Under the pieces are notes generated by a model, which saw only the letters and a program-made list of their open reading frames with translations, did not search any database and was not told the DNA's origin. From an uncultured Mycoplasmatota bacterium (GTDB lineage: Bacteria; Bacillota_I; Bacilli_A; RF39; UBA660): a stretch of DNA of 27,828 nucleotides. Both the position numbers and the translations under genes were made by a program. The stretch covers positions 1 to 27,828 of the forward strand of contig USNG01000023.1 in NCBI GenBank assembly GCA_900556025.1, in the 5' to 3' direction. Below, one piece after another: positions 1 through 7,599 of the stretch. Every line of letters starts with the position of its first letter. Positions within the stretch are counted from its first letter, which is position 1.

Positions 1-73
1 TTATAGTAATAAATATCTTAATAATTCTTATAACATTTAATACCTCTGCTGTTCCACATAAAGACATTATCAT
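1..73 (-). CDS. Start of a hydrophobic small protein, cut by the window edge
   Basis: Only the first 24 codons are in the window, starting M-I-M-S-L-C-G-T-A-E. The rest is rich in Ile, Val and Lys, as in a membrane segment or amphipathic helix. In-frame ATGs lie at 79, 73 and 67. A GGTG SD-like sequence at 80-83 and a good promoter at 90-119 favour the start at 73 or 67. I do not recognise the family. A short membrane protein with an early Cys and a following transmembrane helix is possible, but that is a guess. It is co-directional with der and separated from it by a terminator and its own promoter, so it is an independent transcription unit. Confidence 0.5.
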   Translation of the reverse strand, partial: MIMSLCGTAEVLNVIRIIKIFITI

Positions 74-89
74 ATGCATCACCGATCTT

Positions 90-119
90 ATTGTATCATC
101 TATTCTATAGTGTTGTCAA
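90..119 (-). promoter_or_regulatory. Sigma-A-type promoter for the left-edge gene
   Basis: A perfect TTGACA -35 box (114-119) is separated by 18 bp from TACAAT (90-95, five of six matches). The start site would be near 83, about 10 nt before the predicted start codon, giving a very short leader. Confidence 0.7.
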
Positions 120-145
120 AACGAATATTTTATTAATAAATTATA

Positions 146-170
146 TAAAACAAGAAACTTAAAGTTCCTT
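146..170 (-). terminator. Terminator of der
   Basis: An 8-bp stem (152-159 with 163-170, one G-U pair) with a 3-nt loop is followed on the minus strand by TTTT. The stem contains the der stop codon (159-161). Confidence 0.5.
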
Positions 171-1475
171 TTCTCCTTTGTTTTTAAATTGAATTATTAT
201 AGGTGTTCCACTAAAATCAATATTTGCTCTTATTTTATTTTCTAAATATCTGTAATAACTAAAATGTACTAATCCTTTAGAGTTAACTTCTATATCAAAT
301 CTAGGTGGTTTTGTACCTGATTGATGAGTAAAATATACTTTTAATTTTTTACCTTTAAATGATGCTGGAGGTGTTTCTATGAATGCATCTCTTATGATAT
401 CATTTATTATATTTGTTTTTACTTCTTTTATTGAATTATTATATGAAGTTAATACTTCTGGCATTAGAGTATGAATTCTTTTTTTAGTTTGAGCACTTAA
501 GAATACTACTTTTGCAAAATCCATGAATTGAAAATTATATTTAATTGACTTTTTCCACTCTTTCATAGATTCATCTTTTTCTTCTATTGTATCCCATTTA
601 TTAACTACGATAACTACTGGTTTACCTGCTTGTAGTGCATATCCTGCTATGTGTTTATCATGTTCTACTATTCCTGTAGTAGCATCTAATACAAGTAAAC
701 AAACATCACTTCTATCTATAGCTTTCATACTTCTTAGTAAGCTATATTTTTCAACTGATTCAAATATCTTTCCTTTTTTTCTTAAACCAGCTGTATCAAT
801 TAATGTATATTCTTCTTTGTTATAAATGAATTTTGTATCAATTGCATCTCTTGTTGTTCCAGCAACATTACTTACTATTACTCTTTCTTCATTCAATAAA
901 GCATTTACTAAACTTGATTTACCAACATTTGGTCTTCCAATTACAGAAATCTTAATGTTTTCATCTTCATCTTCATATCCTGGTTCATAACCATCAGTTA
1001 CAACTTTTAATAAATCATTTACACCTATTCCATGTTCTGCTGATATTGGAATATATTCATCAAATCCTAAACTATAGAATTCATATATATTATTTTCTCC
1101 TGATTTATTATCAACCTTATTTATAGCCACAACTACTTTTTTATCTTGCTTTTTTAACATATCACGAATAAGTAAATCGTTATTAGTTAGACCATCTTTT
1201 GAATCTACAACAAAAACAATAGTATCTGCTTCTTCAATACCGATTTCAACTTGCATACGAATTTCTTCATTAAAGTCTCCATCACTTAAATCAATACCAC
1301 CTGTATCTATTAAATAAAAAGGAATATCATTAAATGATGCTTGTGAATAAATTCTATCTCTTGTAACACCAGGAGTATCTTCAATAATAGCTACTTTTTT
1401 TCCTACTATTCTATTAAATAAAGTACTTTTTCCTGTGTTAGGTCTTCCTACTAGACATATTGTTTGTTTTGCCAT
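159..1475 (-). CDS. der: Ribosome biogenesis GTPase Der (EngA)
   Basis: Der is a double-G-domain GTPase needed for assembly of the 50S ribosomal subunit. The first G domain shows GRPNTGKS at residues 10-17, DTGG at 57-60 and NKVD at 119-122. The second shows GRPNVGKS at 180-187, DTAG at 227-230, NKWD at 292-295 and a SAQT G5 motif near 327. An acidic linker around 165-173 joins them. Residues from about 350 to the end form the KH-like RNA-binding domain. At 438 residues it has the normal bacterial length. The ATG at 1475 follows an AGGTG/GAAGG SD and is preceded by its own promoter. It is monocistronic here and divergent from the PAP2 gene. Confidence 0.98.
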   Translation of the reverse strand: MAKQTICLVGRPNTGKSTLFNRIVGKKVAIIEDTPGVTRDRIYSQASFNDIPFYLIDTGGIDLSDGDFNEEIRMQVEIGIEEADTIVFVVDSKDGLTNNDLLIRDMLKKQDKKVVVAINKVDNKSGENNIYEFYSLGFDEYIPISAEHGIGVNDLLKVVTDGYEPGYEDEDENIKISVIGRPNVGKSSLVNALLNEERVIVSNVAGTTRDAIDTKFIYNKEEYTLIDTAGLRKKGKIFESVEKYSLLRSMKAIDRSDVCLLVLDATTGIVEHDKHIAGYALQAGKPVVIVVNKWDTIEEKDESMKEWKKSIKYNFQFMDFAKVVFLSAQTKKRIHTLMPEVLTSYNNSIKEVKTNIINDIIRDAFIETPPASFKGKKLKVYFTHQSGTKPPRFDIEVNSKGLVHFSYYRYLENKIRANIDFSGTPIIIQFKNKGEKEL

Positions 1476-1494
1476 GGTCCTTCACCTCGCATAC

Positions 1495-1523
1495 ATTATA
1501 CACGAATTTACGTGATTTTTCCA
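1495..1523 (-). promoter_or_regulatory. Promoter of der
   Basis: TATAAT lies at 1495-1500 with TG directly upstream, and TGGAAA (1518-1523) lies 17 bp further up as a moderate -35. It sits back to back with the promoter of the PAP2 gene. Confidence 0.55.
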
Positions 1524-1529
1524 CTATTT

Positions 1530-1558
1530 TTGATTTATTATCAAAATAATAGTATAAT
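1530..1558 (+). promoter_or_regulatory. Promoter of the PAP2-type gene
   Basis: TTGATT (1530-1535), a 17-bp spacer and a perfect TATAAT (1553-1558). The start site would fall at about 1564-1566, on top of the first possible start codons. Confidence 0.65.
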
Positions 1559-1567
1559 GTTATAGTG

Positions 1568-2212
1568 ATGTATATGAAGAAGTTAGAAAAGAAGCCTATA
1601 TTATTAAGTGTTGGACTTGTTGTTTTTGAATCTTTATTATATTTTGTATCTAAAATATTACAAGGGCCTGCTCATATAATGAATGGAACTATAGATAATG
1701 CTATACCTTTTTGTGTATATTTTATAATTCCTTATTGTTTTTGGTACTTATTGATATTTTATATACCTTATTATTACTATAAAAAAGATAAAGATTTATT
1801 TAATAAATTTTATGTTTCATATATAATAATGATTATACTTGCTAATATAGTTTATTTAGTTTATCCATCTACTGTGATTAGACCTGAAGTGACTAATAAT
1901 GGAATATTATATTGGATGACAAAAGTTGTATTTATGGTAGATACACCTGCAATTAATTGCTTTCCTAGTTTACATTGTGGAGTTATAACTCTTATGTTAT
2001 TAGCATCTCTTGAAAGTAATAAATTAAATAACAATCATAAATTATTTATGGGAGTATGTATGTTAGTTATTTGTGCTTCTACACTACTCATTAAACAACA
2101 TGCTTTTATTGATGCTATTGGTGGAATCACACTTGCTACTATAGTTTATTTGATAATATCTAGATGTAATAAATTATTAAGTTATACTAAAAAAATATTG
2201 AAGCTAAATTAG
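1568..2212 (+). CDS. PAP2-superfamily membrane phosphatase or phospholipid-type transferase
   Basis: This is a small integral membrane protein with about six hydrophobic segments. It carries PAP2 (type 2 phosphatidic acid phosphatase) signatures: YPSTVIRP around residues 99-106, a PSLHC motif near 133-137 with the conserved His, and KQHAFID near 177-182 with the second His and the Asp of the catalytic site. The family removes or transfers phosphate groups on lipids such as undecaprenyl or phosphatidyl compounds; the substrate cannot be told from sequence. The order of motifs is closer to the inositol-phosphoceramide-synthase-like branch than to classic acid phosphatases. The start is uncertain: GTG 1565, ATG 1568 and ATG 1574 are in frame, none has an SD, and the -10 box ends at 1558, so a leaderless mRNA is likely. 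Confidence 0.88.
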   Translation: MYMKKLEKKPILLSVGLVVFESLLYFVSKILQGPAHIMNGTIDNAIPFCVYFIIPYCFWYLLIFYIPYYYYKKDKDLFNKFYVSYIIMIILANIVYLVYPSTVIRPEVTNNGILYWMTKVVFMVDTPAINCFPSLHCGVITLMLLASLESNKLNNNHKLFMGVCMLVICASTLLIKQHAFIDAIGGITLATIVYLIISRCNKLLSYTKKILKLN

Positions 2213-2225
2213 TTTCAATATTTTT
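2191..2225 (+). terminator. Terminator of the PAP2-type gene
   Basis: A perfect 12-bp stem (2191-2202 with 2214-2225) encloses the TAG stop codon (2210-2212) in its loop and ends in a T-run. The hairpin is part of the coding sequence. Confidence 0.75.
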
Positions 2226-2237
2226 ATTTCGTTTAAA

Positions 2238-2529
2238 TTATTCTGTTCTAAGAGCATCTATTAGATTTAATAGTGATGTTTTATATGTTGGGAATATTCC
2301 AAATAAACCTCCATTAAACATAATGTTAATGATTCTATTAAAAACTCTACTAATATATCTTTCTTTGTTGCTCCACTACCTATGCAACTAAAAGAATTAC
2401 TGAAGCCATTCCTACAACTAAACCAAGAATAGTTAAGAAACTTCTTAGTTTGTTTGATTTAATGTTTTTAAAAGCATCATCAAATATATTATTTATCTTC
2501 ATGAATATCACCTTTTGTAAGCTTTTCAT
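2238..2529 (-). pseudogene. Remnant of an ABC transporter permease (MacB/FtsX family)
   Basis: From ATG 2502 (or in-frame ATG 2529, behind a strong GGGAGG SD) the frame reads a typical MacB-type start. It contains DDAFKNIKSNKLRSFLTILG, then a hydrophobic stretch ending LLVA, and stops at TAG 2380-2382. Shifting by one base there restores IGSGATK, which normally follows, so one A has been lost. The text then jumps to sequence typical of the last transmembrane part (KDILVEFLIESLTLCLM). After a second single-base shift it reads the usual permease end, FGIFPTYK...DALRTE and a stop at 2238. Nearly all of the periplasmic-type domain and inner helices are missing. The piece is therefore a pseudogene with at least two frameshifts and large internal deletions. 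No partner ATPase is present in the window. Confidence 0.8.
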
Positions 2530-2542
2530 GTTTTCCTCCCTA

Positions 2543-2560
2543 AGAAAAATATATTTTTCT
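2543..2560. repeat. Perfect 18-bp palindrome upstream of the permease remnant
   Basis: AGAAAAATA followed by TATTTTTCT forms a gapless 9+9 palindrome just upstream of the decayed permease's SD. It could be an old operator, but A+T-rich palindromes arise easily in such DNA. Confidence 0.3.
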
Positions 2561-2629
2561 AATGTGTAAGAATCATGAATAAATCATGTATTTTCTTAAA
2601 AAAATAATATTATTTTTAGCATTTTATAG

Positions 2630-2635
2630 TATAAT
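2630..2635 (+). promoter_or_regulatory. -10 box of the VanY-like gene
   Basis: TATAAT in the local context TATAG-TATAAT, also seen before the gene at 13216. No convincing -35 is visible. The start site would be near 2642, about 15 nt before the start codon. Confidence 0.45.
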
Positions 2636-2656
2636 GTTATTAGGATGTGGTTGTGA

Positions 2657-3616
2657 ATGAAAAAAATAGTATATTCTTTTATACTTTTAGGAATTGTTGG
2701 ATTTGTATTTTATGGAATAATTGTGTGTGTTTCAGATATTAATGCTACTAAGGCTGAAACTGATGTTCAATTAAGAGATAAAAATAATGAAGAATATATT
2801 TATAAAGAACAATTATTACATTTAGGATATACTATTGAGGATGTAAATATTATTGAAAAGAAAGTTAGTAATACTGATGCTAAAAAGTATTTATTAAATG
2901 AAAAATATGATAATTTAACTAAGTTTATTGCTTCTCCATATTTTAAGATTGAAAATATTAGTAGATATAATAATTATTACAATAATAATACTTATACTAT
3001 AGATAATGCTGTTATTTATGTTAATATTGGTCTTGATAATGAATTTTATTCTACTATAAAAGAAATAACTGATTATAATGAAGTTACTGCTCTTGTAAAT
3101 AAATATAATAAATTACCTAGTAATTATGAAGCTAGTGAACTTGTTAGTTTAGATAAAGATTATAGTGAAAGCGAATGTAAGGTTAAACAAGTTATACTTA
3201 GTAGTTTAAAACAAATGATGGATGACGTTAAGAATGAAGGAATGAAATTAAATGTAATTTCTGGTTATAGAACTGAAAGTACTCAAGAAAATTTATTTAA
3301 TAATTCAGTTAAAAAGAATGGTGAAAGTCATGCTTTAATATATTCAGCAAAACCAGGACATTCAGAACATCAATTAGGTTTAGCAGTAGATTTTAATAAT
3401 GTTACAGAAAATTTTAAAGATACTAAAGAATATGAATGGTTAAAAAATAATTCATATAAATATGGTTTTATTGAAAGATATCCAAAAGATAAAGAATTTA
3501 TAACAGGATATGGATATGAACCATGGCATTATAGATATCTAGGAATTGATATTGCAACTAAGATATATCAAGAAGGTATAACTTATGAAGAATATTTAGT
3601 TAAATATGCAAAGTAG
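2657..3616 (+). CDS. D-alanyl-D-alanine carboxypeptidase, VanY/M15B family
   Basis: This is a zinc peptidase that trims the terminal D-Ala from peptidoglycan stem peptides outside the membrane. Residues 4-26 form a signal-anchor helix. A linker and N-terminal domain run to about 170, and the M15B domain follows: SGYRT at 202-206, SEHQLGLAVDF at 236-246 (zinc ligands H238 and D245), and EPWHYRYLG at 288-296 (catalytic E288, zinc ligand H291). The length of 319 is usual for membrane-anchored VanY proteins. It starts at ATG 2657 behind a weak AGGATGTGG element. Its 3' end overlaps the convergent gene at 3600 by 17 bp. No other van genes are nearby, so it is a housekeeping wall enzyme rather than part of a vancomycin-resistance cluster. 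Confidence 0.92.
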   Translation: MKKIVYSFILLGIVGFVFYGIIVCVSDINATKAETDVQLRDKNNEEYIYKEQLLHLGYTIEDVNIIEKKVSNTDAKKYLLNEKYDNLTKFIASPYFKIENISRYNNYYNNNTYTIDNAVIYVNIGLDNEFYSTIKEITDYNEVTALVNKYNKLPSNYEASELVSLDKDYSESECKVKQVILSSLKQMMDDVKNEGMKLNVISGYRTESTQENLFNNSVKKNGESHALIYSAKPGHSEHQLGLAVDFNNVTENFKDTKEYEWLKNNSYKYGFIERYPKDKEFITGYGYEPWHYRYLGIDIATKIYQEGITYEEYLVKYAK

Positions 3617-4283
3617 TTTTATTAATAAATAATGAATAGTAAAATAAAAATACAAGTGTACAAGAAATAGTTACAATTAAAAGAATAACTATTTCTTTTT
3701 TTATACCACTTAATTCTTTATATTCATTTGTGTCTTCTACTAGAGAAACATTCATTGATTTATGAGCATGTATTATATATTCATCTTTATTATTTACATT
3801 AATCTTAATTATATTATCACTAGAATTAAAGTTTCCATTACCAGTTATACTAACATACGCTTCATCATTAGATAAATCATAGTTAATATTTAAATGAGTT
3901 TCATCTTTTATATTAATATCATATTCATGAATATTGGTATCAAAATTAATATCATATCCTTCTATAATTAAATCATTTAATACTGGTGTTAATTCTTCTT
4001 TGTGATAGTTTTTAAATACATTTATTGTGTATTCTTTGTCATTTGAAATGACTTTAAAAGTAGTTAAATCATCATTCAAAGAAAATACTCCACTACCTGT
4101 AACTTGTTCATTTTTCTTTGATTTAACTTGAATATTTATAGAATCACTATAAGTGAAATAATTATAGACTTTAATGTCACTATTAAAAATAGGAGATAAG
4201 TTTTCATTATTGATTGTTATGTTTTCTATAGCTTTAACTTTTATACAAAATAATAAACTTATTATTAATAATATTTTTTTCAT
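3600..4283 (-). CDS. Secreted, membrane-anchored protein with cadherin-like beta-sandwich domains
   Basis: From the Met at 4283 the protein starts with a clear signal peptide (MKKILLIISLLFCIKVKA). It then has one or two beta-rich units with the pattern of cadherin-like beta-sandwich (PF12733-type) domains: a short strand naming L-I-I-E-G-Y, F-x-x-x-x-x-E-Y-D-I-N-I, and A-Y-V-S-I-T-G-N-G. A transmembrane helix lies near the C-terminus (around IVILLIVTISCTLVFLFYY), followed by a few residues inside. An upstream in-frame start at 4319 would add 12 residues before the signal peptide and is less likely. No SD is visible at either site. Such domains usually sit in cell-surface proteins; a specific role cannot be given. 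It converges with the VanY-like gene and overlaps it by 17 bp. Confidence 0.8.
   Translation of the reverse strand: MKKILLIISLLFCIKVKAIENITINNENLSPIFNSDIKVYNYFTYSDSINIQVKSKKNEQVTGSGVFSLNDDLTTFKVISNDKEYTINVFKNYHKEELTPVLNDLIIEGYDINFDTNIHEYDINIKDETHLNINYDLSNDEAYVSITGNGNFNSSDNIIKINVNNKDEYIIHAHKSMNVSLVEDTNEYKELSGIKKEIVILLIVTISCTLVFLFYYSLFINKTTLHI
3662..3702 (+). terminator. Terminator of the VanY-like gene, inside the opposing gene
   Basis: A perfect 12-bp stem (3662-3673 with 3686-3697) and a 12-nt loop are followed by T5 on the plus strand. It lies 45 bp past the VanY stop and within the coding sequence for the transmembrane helix of the convergent gene. On the minus strand no T-run follows. 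Confidence 0.7.
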
Positions 4284-4316
4284 ATTTATATTATTTACTT
4301 TATATAAAAAATAATA

Positions 4317-4337
4317 CAAAAAAAGAGTTAAACTCTT
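4317..4337 (-). terminator. Terminator of pdp
   Basis: AAGAG/CTCTT arms (4333-4337 with 4323-4327) and a 5-nt loop are followed by a T-run on the minus strand. The stem overlaps the stop codon at 4336-4338. Confidence 0.6.
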
Positions 4338-5613
4338 ATTTAATTGTTTTAATAATAATCTTTTTAACTCTTTTCTTTTTCTTTTCTATTTTAAATGAAT
4401 TTATAAATAGTTTATCCATTCTATCTAATTTTTTATTGTAATAGATTGTTCCTAGAACTTCTCCTTCTTTTACTTTATCACCTATTACTTTATTTAGTGT
4501 TACTCCAACTGCATAATCAACTGGATCTGTCTTTTTAACTCTTCCAGCTCCTAGATTAAATACAAGTTCAGCAATTAAGTTACTATCTATACTATTAACA
4601 TAACCTGTTTTTGTAGATATAATATCAACCTTTTTAGCTTTATCTTTTAATTTATGAATATTTCCACCTTGTGATTTAATCCATTCATAGAATTTATTTT
4701 TTGCGTGTCCACTTTCTAATAGATTAATTACTAACTTTTTAGCATTTGTAAATGATATTTTTTTAGCTGAACTAATCATTAAGCTTGATATATATACAGA
4801 TAATTCATATAATCTTTTATCATATTTTCCATCAAAGAAATCCATTGCTTCTTTTACTTCTAATACATTTCCTATATTTCTACCTAATGGAATATTCATA
4901 TCACTTAAAGTACAAATAACTTTTTTATCATAGTATTCACCAATTTTAACCATTGTTTTAGCAAGTTTAGTAGCACTCTTTATATTTTTCATGAATGCTC
5001 CTTTTCCAACTTTTAAATCTATGATTATAACGTCACTTCCACTAGCAATTTTTTTAGACATAATTGAACTTGCTATTAAAGGAATAGAGTCTACTGCTCC
5101 AATTTCATTTCTTAAAGCATATATTTTTTTATCAGCTACTGCGATTTTTTCACTTTGACTTATTACTGCACATCCAACTTTATCTAATTCTTCTAAGAAT
5201 TGTTTTTTAGTTAGATTTAATTTATATCCAGTAATACTTTCTAATTTATCAACTGTTCCTCCAGTTAAGCCAAGACCTCTACCACTCATTTTTGGAACAC
5301 ATACTCCAGCACATGCTACTATTGGTGAAACAATTAATGTAATTTTATCTCCTACTCCTCCAGTTGAATGTTTATCAACAACAGGTTTATTTAAACTACT
5401 TAAATCTATTGTTTCTCCACTTTTAATCATAACATCTGTTAGAAAATAAGTTTCTTCAATATTTAAACCATTATAATAGATTTGCCATACAAAATCACTC
5501 ATAGTCTTATCATTTATTTTTCCTTTTACATATGAGTTAACCATGTATTCTATTTCTTTGTACTCTAATTTTTCATTATTTTTTTTCTTTTCAATTATAT
5601 CTATAGCTTTCAT
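4336..5613 (-). CDS. pdp: Pyrimidine-nucleoside phosphorylase
   Basis: The enzyme splits uridine, deoxyuridine and thymidine with phosphate to the base and (deoxy)ribose-1-phosphate in pyrimidine salvage. The glycosyltransferase family 3 fold is evident. KHSTGGVGDK at residues 81-90 binds phosphate, and KMSGRGLG...GGT lies at 108-120. The base-binding residues seen in Bacillus PyNP are present at the same positions (R168, S183, K187). A GKGAF motif follows near 203-207. The C-terminal domain extends to about 415, and the protein ends in a Lys-rich tail. ATG 5613 follows AAAGGAG at 6 nt spacing and an extended -10 promoter. It stands alone; the usual deo/cdd neighbours are absent. Confidence 0.95.
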   Translation of the reverse strand: MKAIDIIEKKKNNEKLEYKEIEYMVNSYVKGKINDKTMSDFVWQIYYNGLNIEETYFLTDVMIKSGETIDLSSLNKPVVDKHSTGGVGDKITLIVSPIVACAGVCVPKMSGRGLGLTGGTVDKLESITGYKLNLTKKQFLEELDKVGCAVISQSEKIAVADKKIYALRNEIGAVDSIPLIASSIMSKKIASGSDVIIIDLKVGKGAFMKNIKSATKLAKTMVKIGEYYDKKVICTLSDMNIPLGRNIGNVLEVKEAMDFFDGKYDKRLYELSVYISSLMISSAKKISFTNAKKLVINLLESGHAKNKFYEWIKSQGGNIHKLKDKAKKVDIISTKTGYVNSIDSNLIAELVFNLGAGRVKKTDPVDYAVGVTLNKVIGDKVKEGEVLGTIYYNKKLDRMDKLFINSFKIEKKKKRVKKIIIKTIK

Positions 5614-5643
5614 AAGTTACTCCTTTATCATTCTTACTTTAAT

Positions 5644-5652
5644 ATTATATCA
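5644..5652 (-). promoter_or_regulatory. Extended -10 promoter of pdp
   Basis: TGA-TATAAT (TATAAT 5644-5649, TG at 5651-5652), about 30 bp upstream of the start codon. It directly follows the terminator of the repeat-gene cluster. Confidence 0.6.
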
Positions 5653-5663
5653 TTTTTTTATAC

Positions 5664-5688
5664 AAATAAAAACAGTCTTTTTTGACTG
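5664..5688 (-). terminator. Terminator of the mTERF-like gene cluster
   Basis: CAGTC/GACTG arms (5673-5677 and 5684-5688) with a 6-nt loop are followed on the minus strand by TTTTTATTT. The stem is short but the position, 9 bp past the last stop codon, fits. Confidence 0.55.
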
Positions 5689-5697
5689 AATTTATTT

Positions 5698-6477
5698 TTA
5701 TAGTGTAACTTCTTTTTTGTCTTCTAATTCTTCTAATAATTGTTTATTTGTTTTTCCGTAATGACTCTTAAAATATTTTTGATCATAAAATAATAATTTA
5801 TAATTAGAACCATCTATAGCGATTCCTCTATTCTTAAAGAATATGAATCTTGCATGACTTAGTTTTACACTTTGCATTAATTGTTTTGAATCAACAAATG
5901 GTAATCTATGTAATCCAATTGAATTATAAAATTCTATTTTTTCTGTTATATTTTCAATACTATAGCCTAATATTGCTGGTAACTTTGTAATCATTAAAAT
6001 AACTTCTTCATGAGTATAACCAAATGACTCAATAATACTCATTTTTTCTTTAATTGTTTCTATATTCAAGCATAAAACAGCCGGGAATAATAAAATAATA
6101 CTTTTTATATCTTGTTCTTTAAAACCCAATGCAATTAAATCATTTATTTTAGTATTTATTGAAGAATTTTTATAACTAAAGAATTGTTTAAGTGATTTAA
6201 TTATTTTAATTATTTCTTTTTTGCTATACCCTAAACTTAAAAAGTAATCTAATTTATCTTTTAAATATTCTACGCTAAATGAATAAATACTTATATAATT
6301 TGACGTTACTTGTAAAACTTGTTCTCTTGTTAGACCATAATCTAAAAGAAAAGAATTTATACTTTCTATTTTTGATAATAATAGTCCATCTTTATAATAA
6401 TGTAATGCATAAGAAGCTCTCATTTTGTTAATAGTTTCTAAACTATATCCATAATTCAAACAATATTGTTCTAACAT
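5698..6477 (-). CDS. mTERF-like repeat protein with four 35-residue repeats
   Basis: This is the last and shortest member of the cluster (259 residues). Residues 1-46 are a cap with one degenerate repeat. Four gapless 35-residue repeats follow at 47-81, 82-116, 117-151 and 152-186, then a 73-residue C-cap carrying LMQSVKLSHAR. Key repeat positions are hydrophobic or aromatic 1, G2, Y/F3, E/D7 or nearby, I/V8-9, K10, P16 (present in repeats 3-4), I/L18-19, S22, E24, I26, K29 and I30. Repeat 4 is the best conserved unit and adjoins the cap. The pattern is that of helical mTERF-type repeats, known mainly as organelle DNA/RNA-binding proteins of animals and plants; function here is unknown. It has an AGGAG SD and lies 12 bp after the preceding paralogue. 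Confidence 0.85.
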   Translation of the reverse strand: MLEQYCLNYGYSLETINKMRASYALHYYKDGLLLSKIESINSFLLDYGLTREQVLQVTSNYISIYSFSVEYLKDKLDYFLSLGYSKKEIIKIIKSLKQFFSYKNSSINTKINDLIALGFKEQDIKSIILLFPAVLCLNIETIKEKMSIIESFGYTHEEVILMITKLPAILGYSIENITEKIEFYNSIGLHRLPFVDSKQLMQSVKLSHARFIFFKNRGIAIDGSNYKLLFYDQKYFKSHYGKTNKQLLEELEDKKEVTL

Positions 6478-6489
6478 AATAATATTCTC

Positions 6490-7599
6490 CTATTTCTTTA
6501 ATTCTTTTACTTTTTCTAAATCAAATAGATACTTACTTAGTAATTCTTCTTTTGTGTATCCAAATGAACTTTCAAATCTTTCTTGTGACATAAATAATTT
6601 TAAATAATTATTCATAGTTATTTCTTGATTTAATTCTTCTTTAAAAAACATATATCTTGCATAGCTTAAATTAACACTTTGCATTAGTTTTTTAGGATTT
6701 ATGATCATTATATCATGTAAACCAATTGAATCATAAAATTCAACTTTTTCTTTTATATTTTCTATTGATAAACCTAATATTGATGGGAAAACTTTAATTA
6801 TATGTTTTACCTCTTCCATAGTTAATCCTAGTGATACTATATCATTTATTTTATCCTTTATATATGTGAAAGTATAATTGAAGAGTGTTGGATGATTAGT
6901 AGTCATATTTATTACTTCACTATATGAAAAACCTAAATCACATAAATCTTCTAGTTTTTCTTTCATACTTTGTAAACTTATTCCTAAAATGTTAGGTGTT
7001 TTCTTTATCATTTTTATTATATTATCTTTTTTATAACCAAGTTTACTTGTTATATCTATTCTATTTACAATATATTCTTTTGTGTGACCTAATACTGATG
7101 GAAAAGCTTTAAAGATTTTTAATGCTTCTTCACGAGTAAATCCTAAGGAACAAAATTCATCTAATTTAGTATTTAATGTTCCTTCTCCAATACTTAATAG
7201 TGAACTAAAACTTCTAAGCATTTTTAATACTTCTTCTCTTTTAAAACCAATACTACAAATATTATTAATTTTTCTTTCAATTAAATCAATATTATAATTA
7301 AATAGTCTTGGTATTTGTTTAGTGGCTCTTATTACCTCTTTCATTTTATAACCATATCTTATAAAATCATTTATTCTTGAAGTGATTTTTTCAACTGATA
7401 ATGAGTATAAAAGTGGATTTATTCTTGCCATATAAATAATATCATAATTAGTATACCCATAAGATAATAAACATTCATTTATTTCTTTTGTTTTTCTATA
7501 AAGAGTTTCTTTTTTATATTCTCTTAACTTATTGTAATTTATGAAAGTAAAATAATCTTCTTCAGTAAAACCAAAGCTTAATAAATATCCTTTTAGCAT
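6490..7599 (-). CDS. mTERF-like repeat protein with seven 35-residue repeats
   Basis: The protein has 369 residues: a 46-residue N-cap, seven uninterrupted 35-residue repeats (47-81, 82-116, 117-151, 152-186, 187-221, 222-256, 257-291) and a 78-residue C-cap containing LMQSVNLSYAR. This is the most regular array of the set, with no length variation. Most repeats keep Gly2, aromatic or hydrophobic 3, E/D 7, K at 10, Pro16 and L/I at 18-19; positions 5-6, 13-15, 17 and 21 vary between repeats. Soluble: no signal peptide or transmembrane helix. The ATG overlaps the previous stop in the 7-bp sequence ATGCTAA, which implies translational coupling, and is preceded by AAAGGAA. It resembles mTERF proteins; sequence-specific nucleic-acid binding is an inference, not shown. 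Confidence 0.85.
   Translation of the reverse strand: MLKGYLLSFGFTEEDYFTFINYNKLREYKKETLYRKTKEINECLLSYGYTNYDIIYMARINPLLYSLSVEKITSRINDFIRYGYKMKEVIRATKQIPRLFNYNIDLIERKINNICSIGFKREEVLKMLRSFSSLLSIGEGTLNTKLDEFCSLGFTREEALKIFKAFPSVLGHTKEYIVNRIDITSKLGYKKDNIIKMIKKTPNILGISLQSMKEKLEDLCDLGFSYSEVINMTTNHPTLFNYTFTYIKDKINDIVSLGLTMEEVKHIIKVFPSILGLSIENIKEKVEFYDSIGLHDIMIINPKKLMQSVNLSYARYMFFKEELNQEITMNNYLKLFMSQERFESSFGYTKEELLSKYLFDLEKVKELKK

Noticed and set aside
2657..3616. Vancomycin-resistance cluster around the VanY-like gene
   Set aside because: No vanR/S/H/A/X genes nearby; VanY-type carboxypeptidases are common housekeeping proteins.
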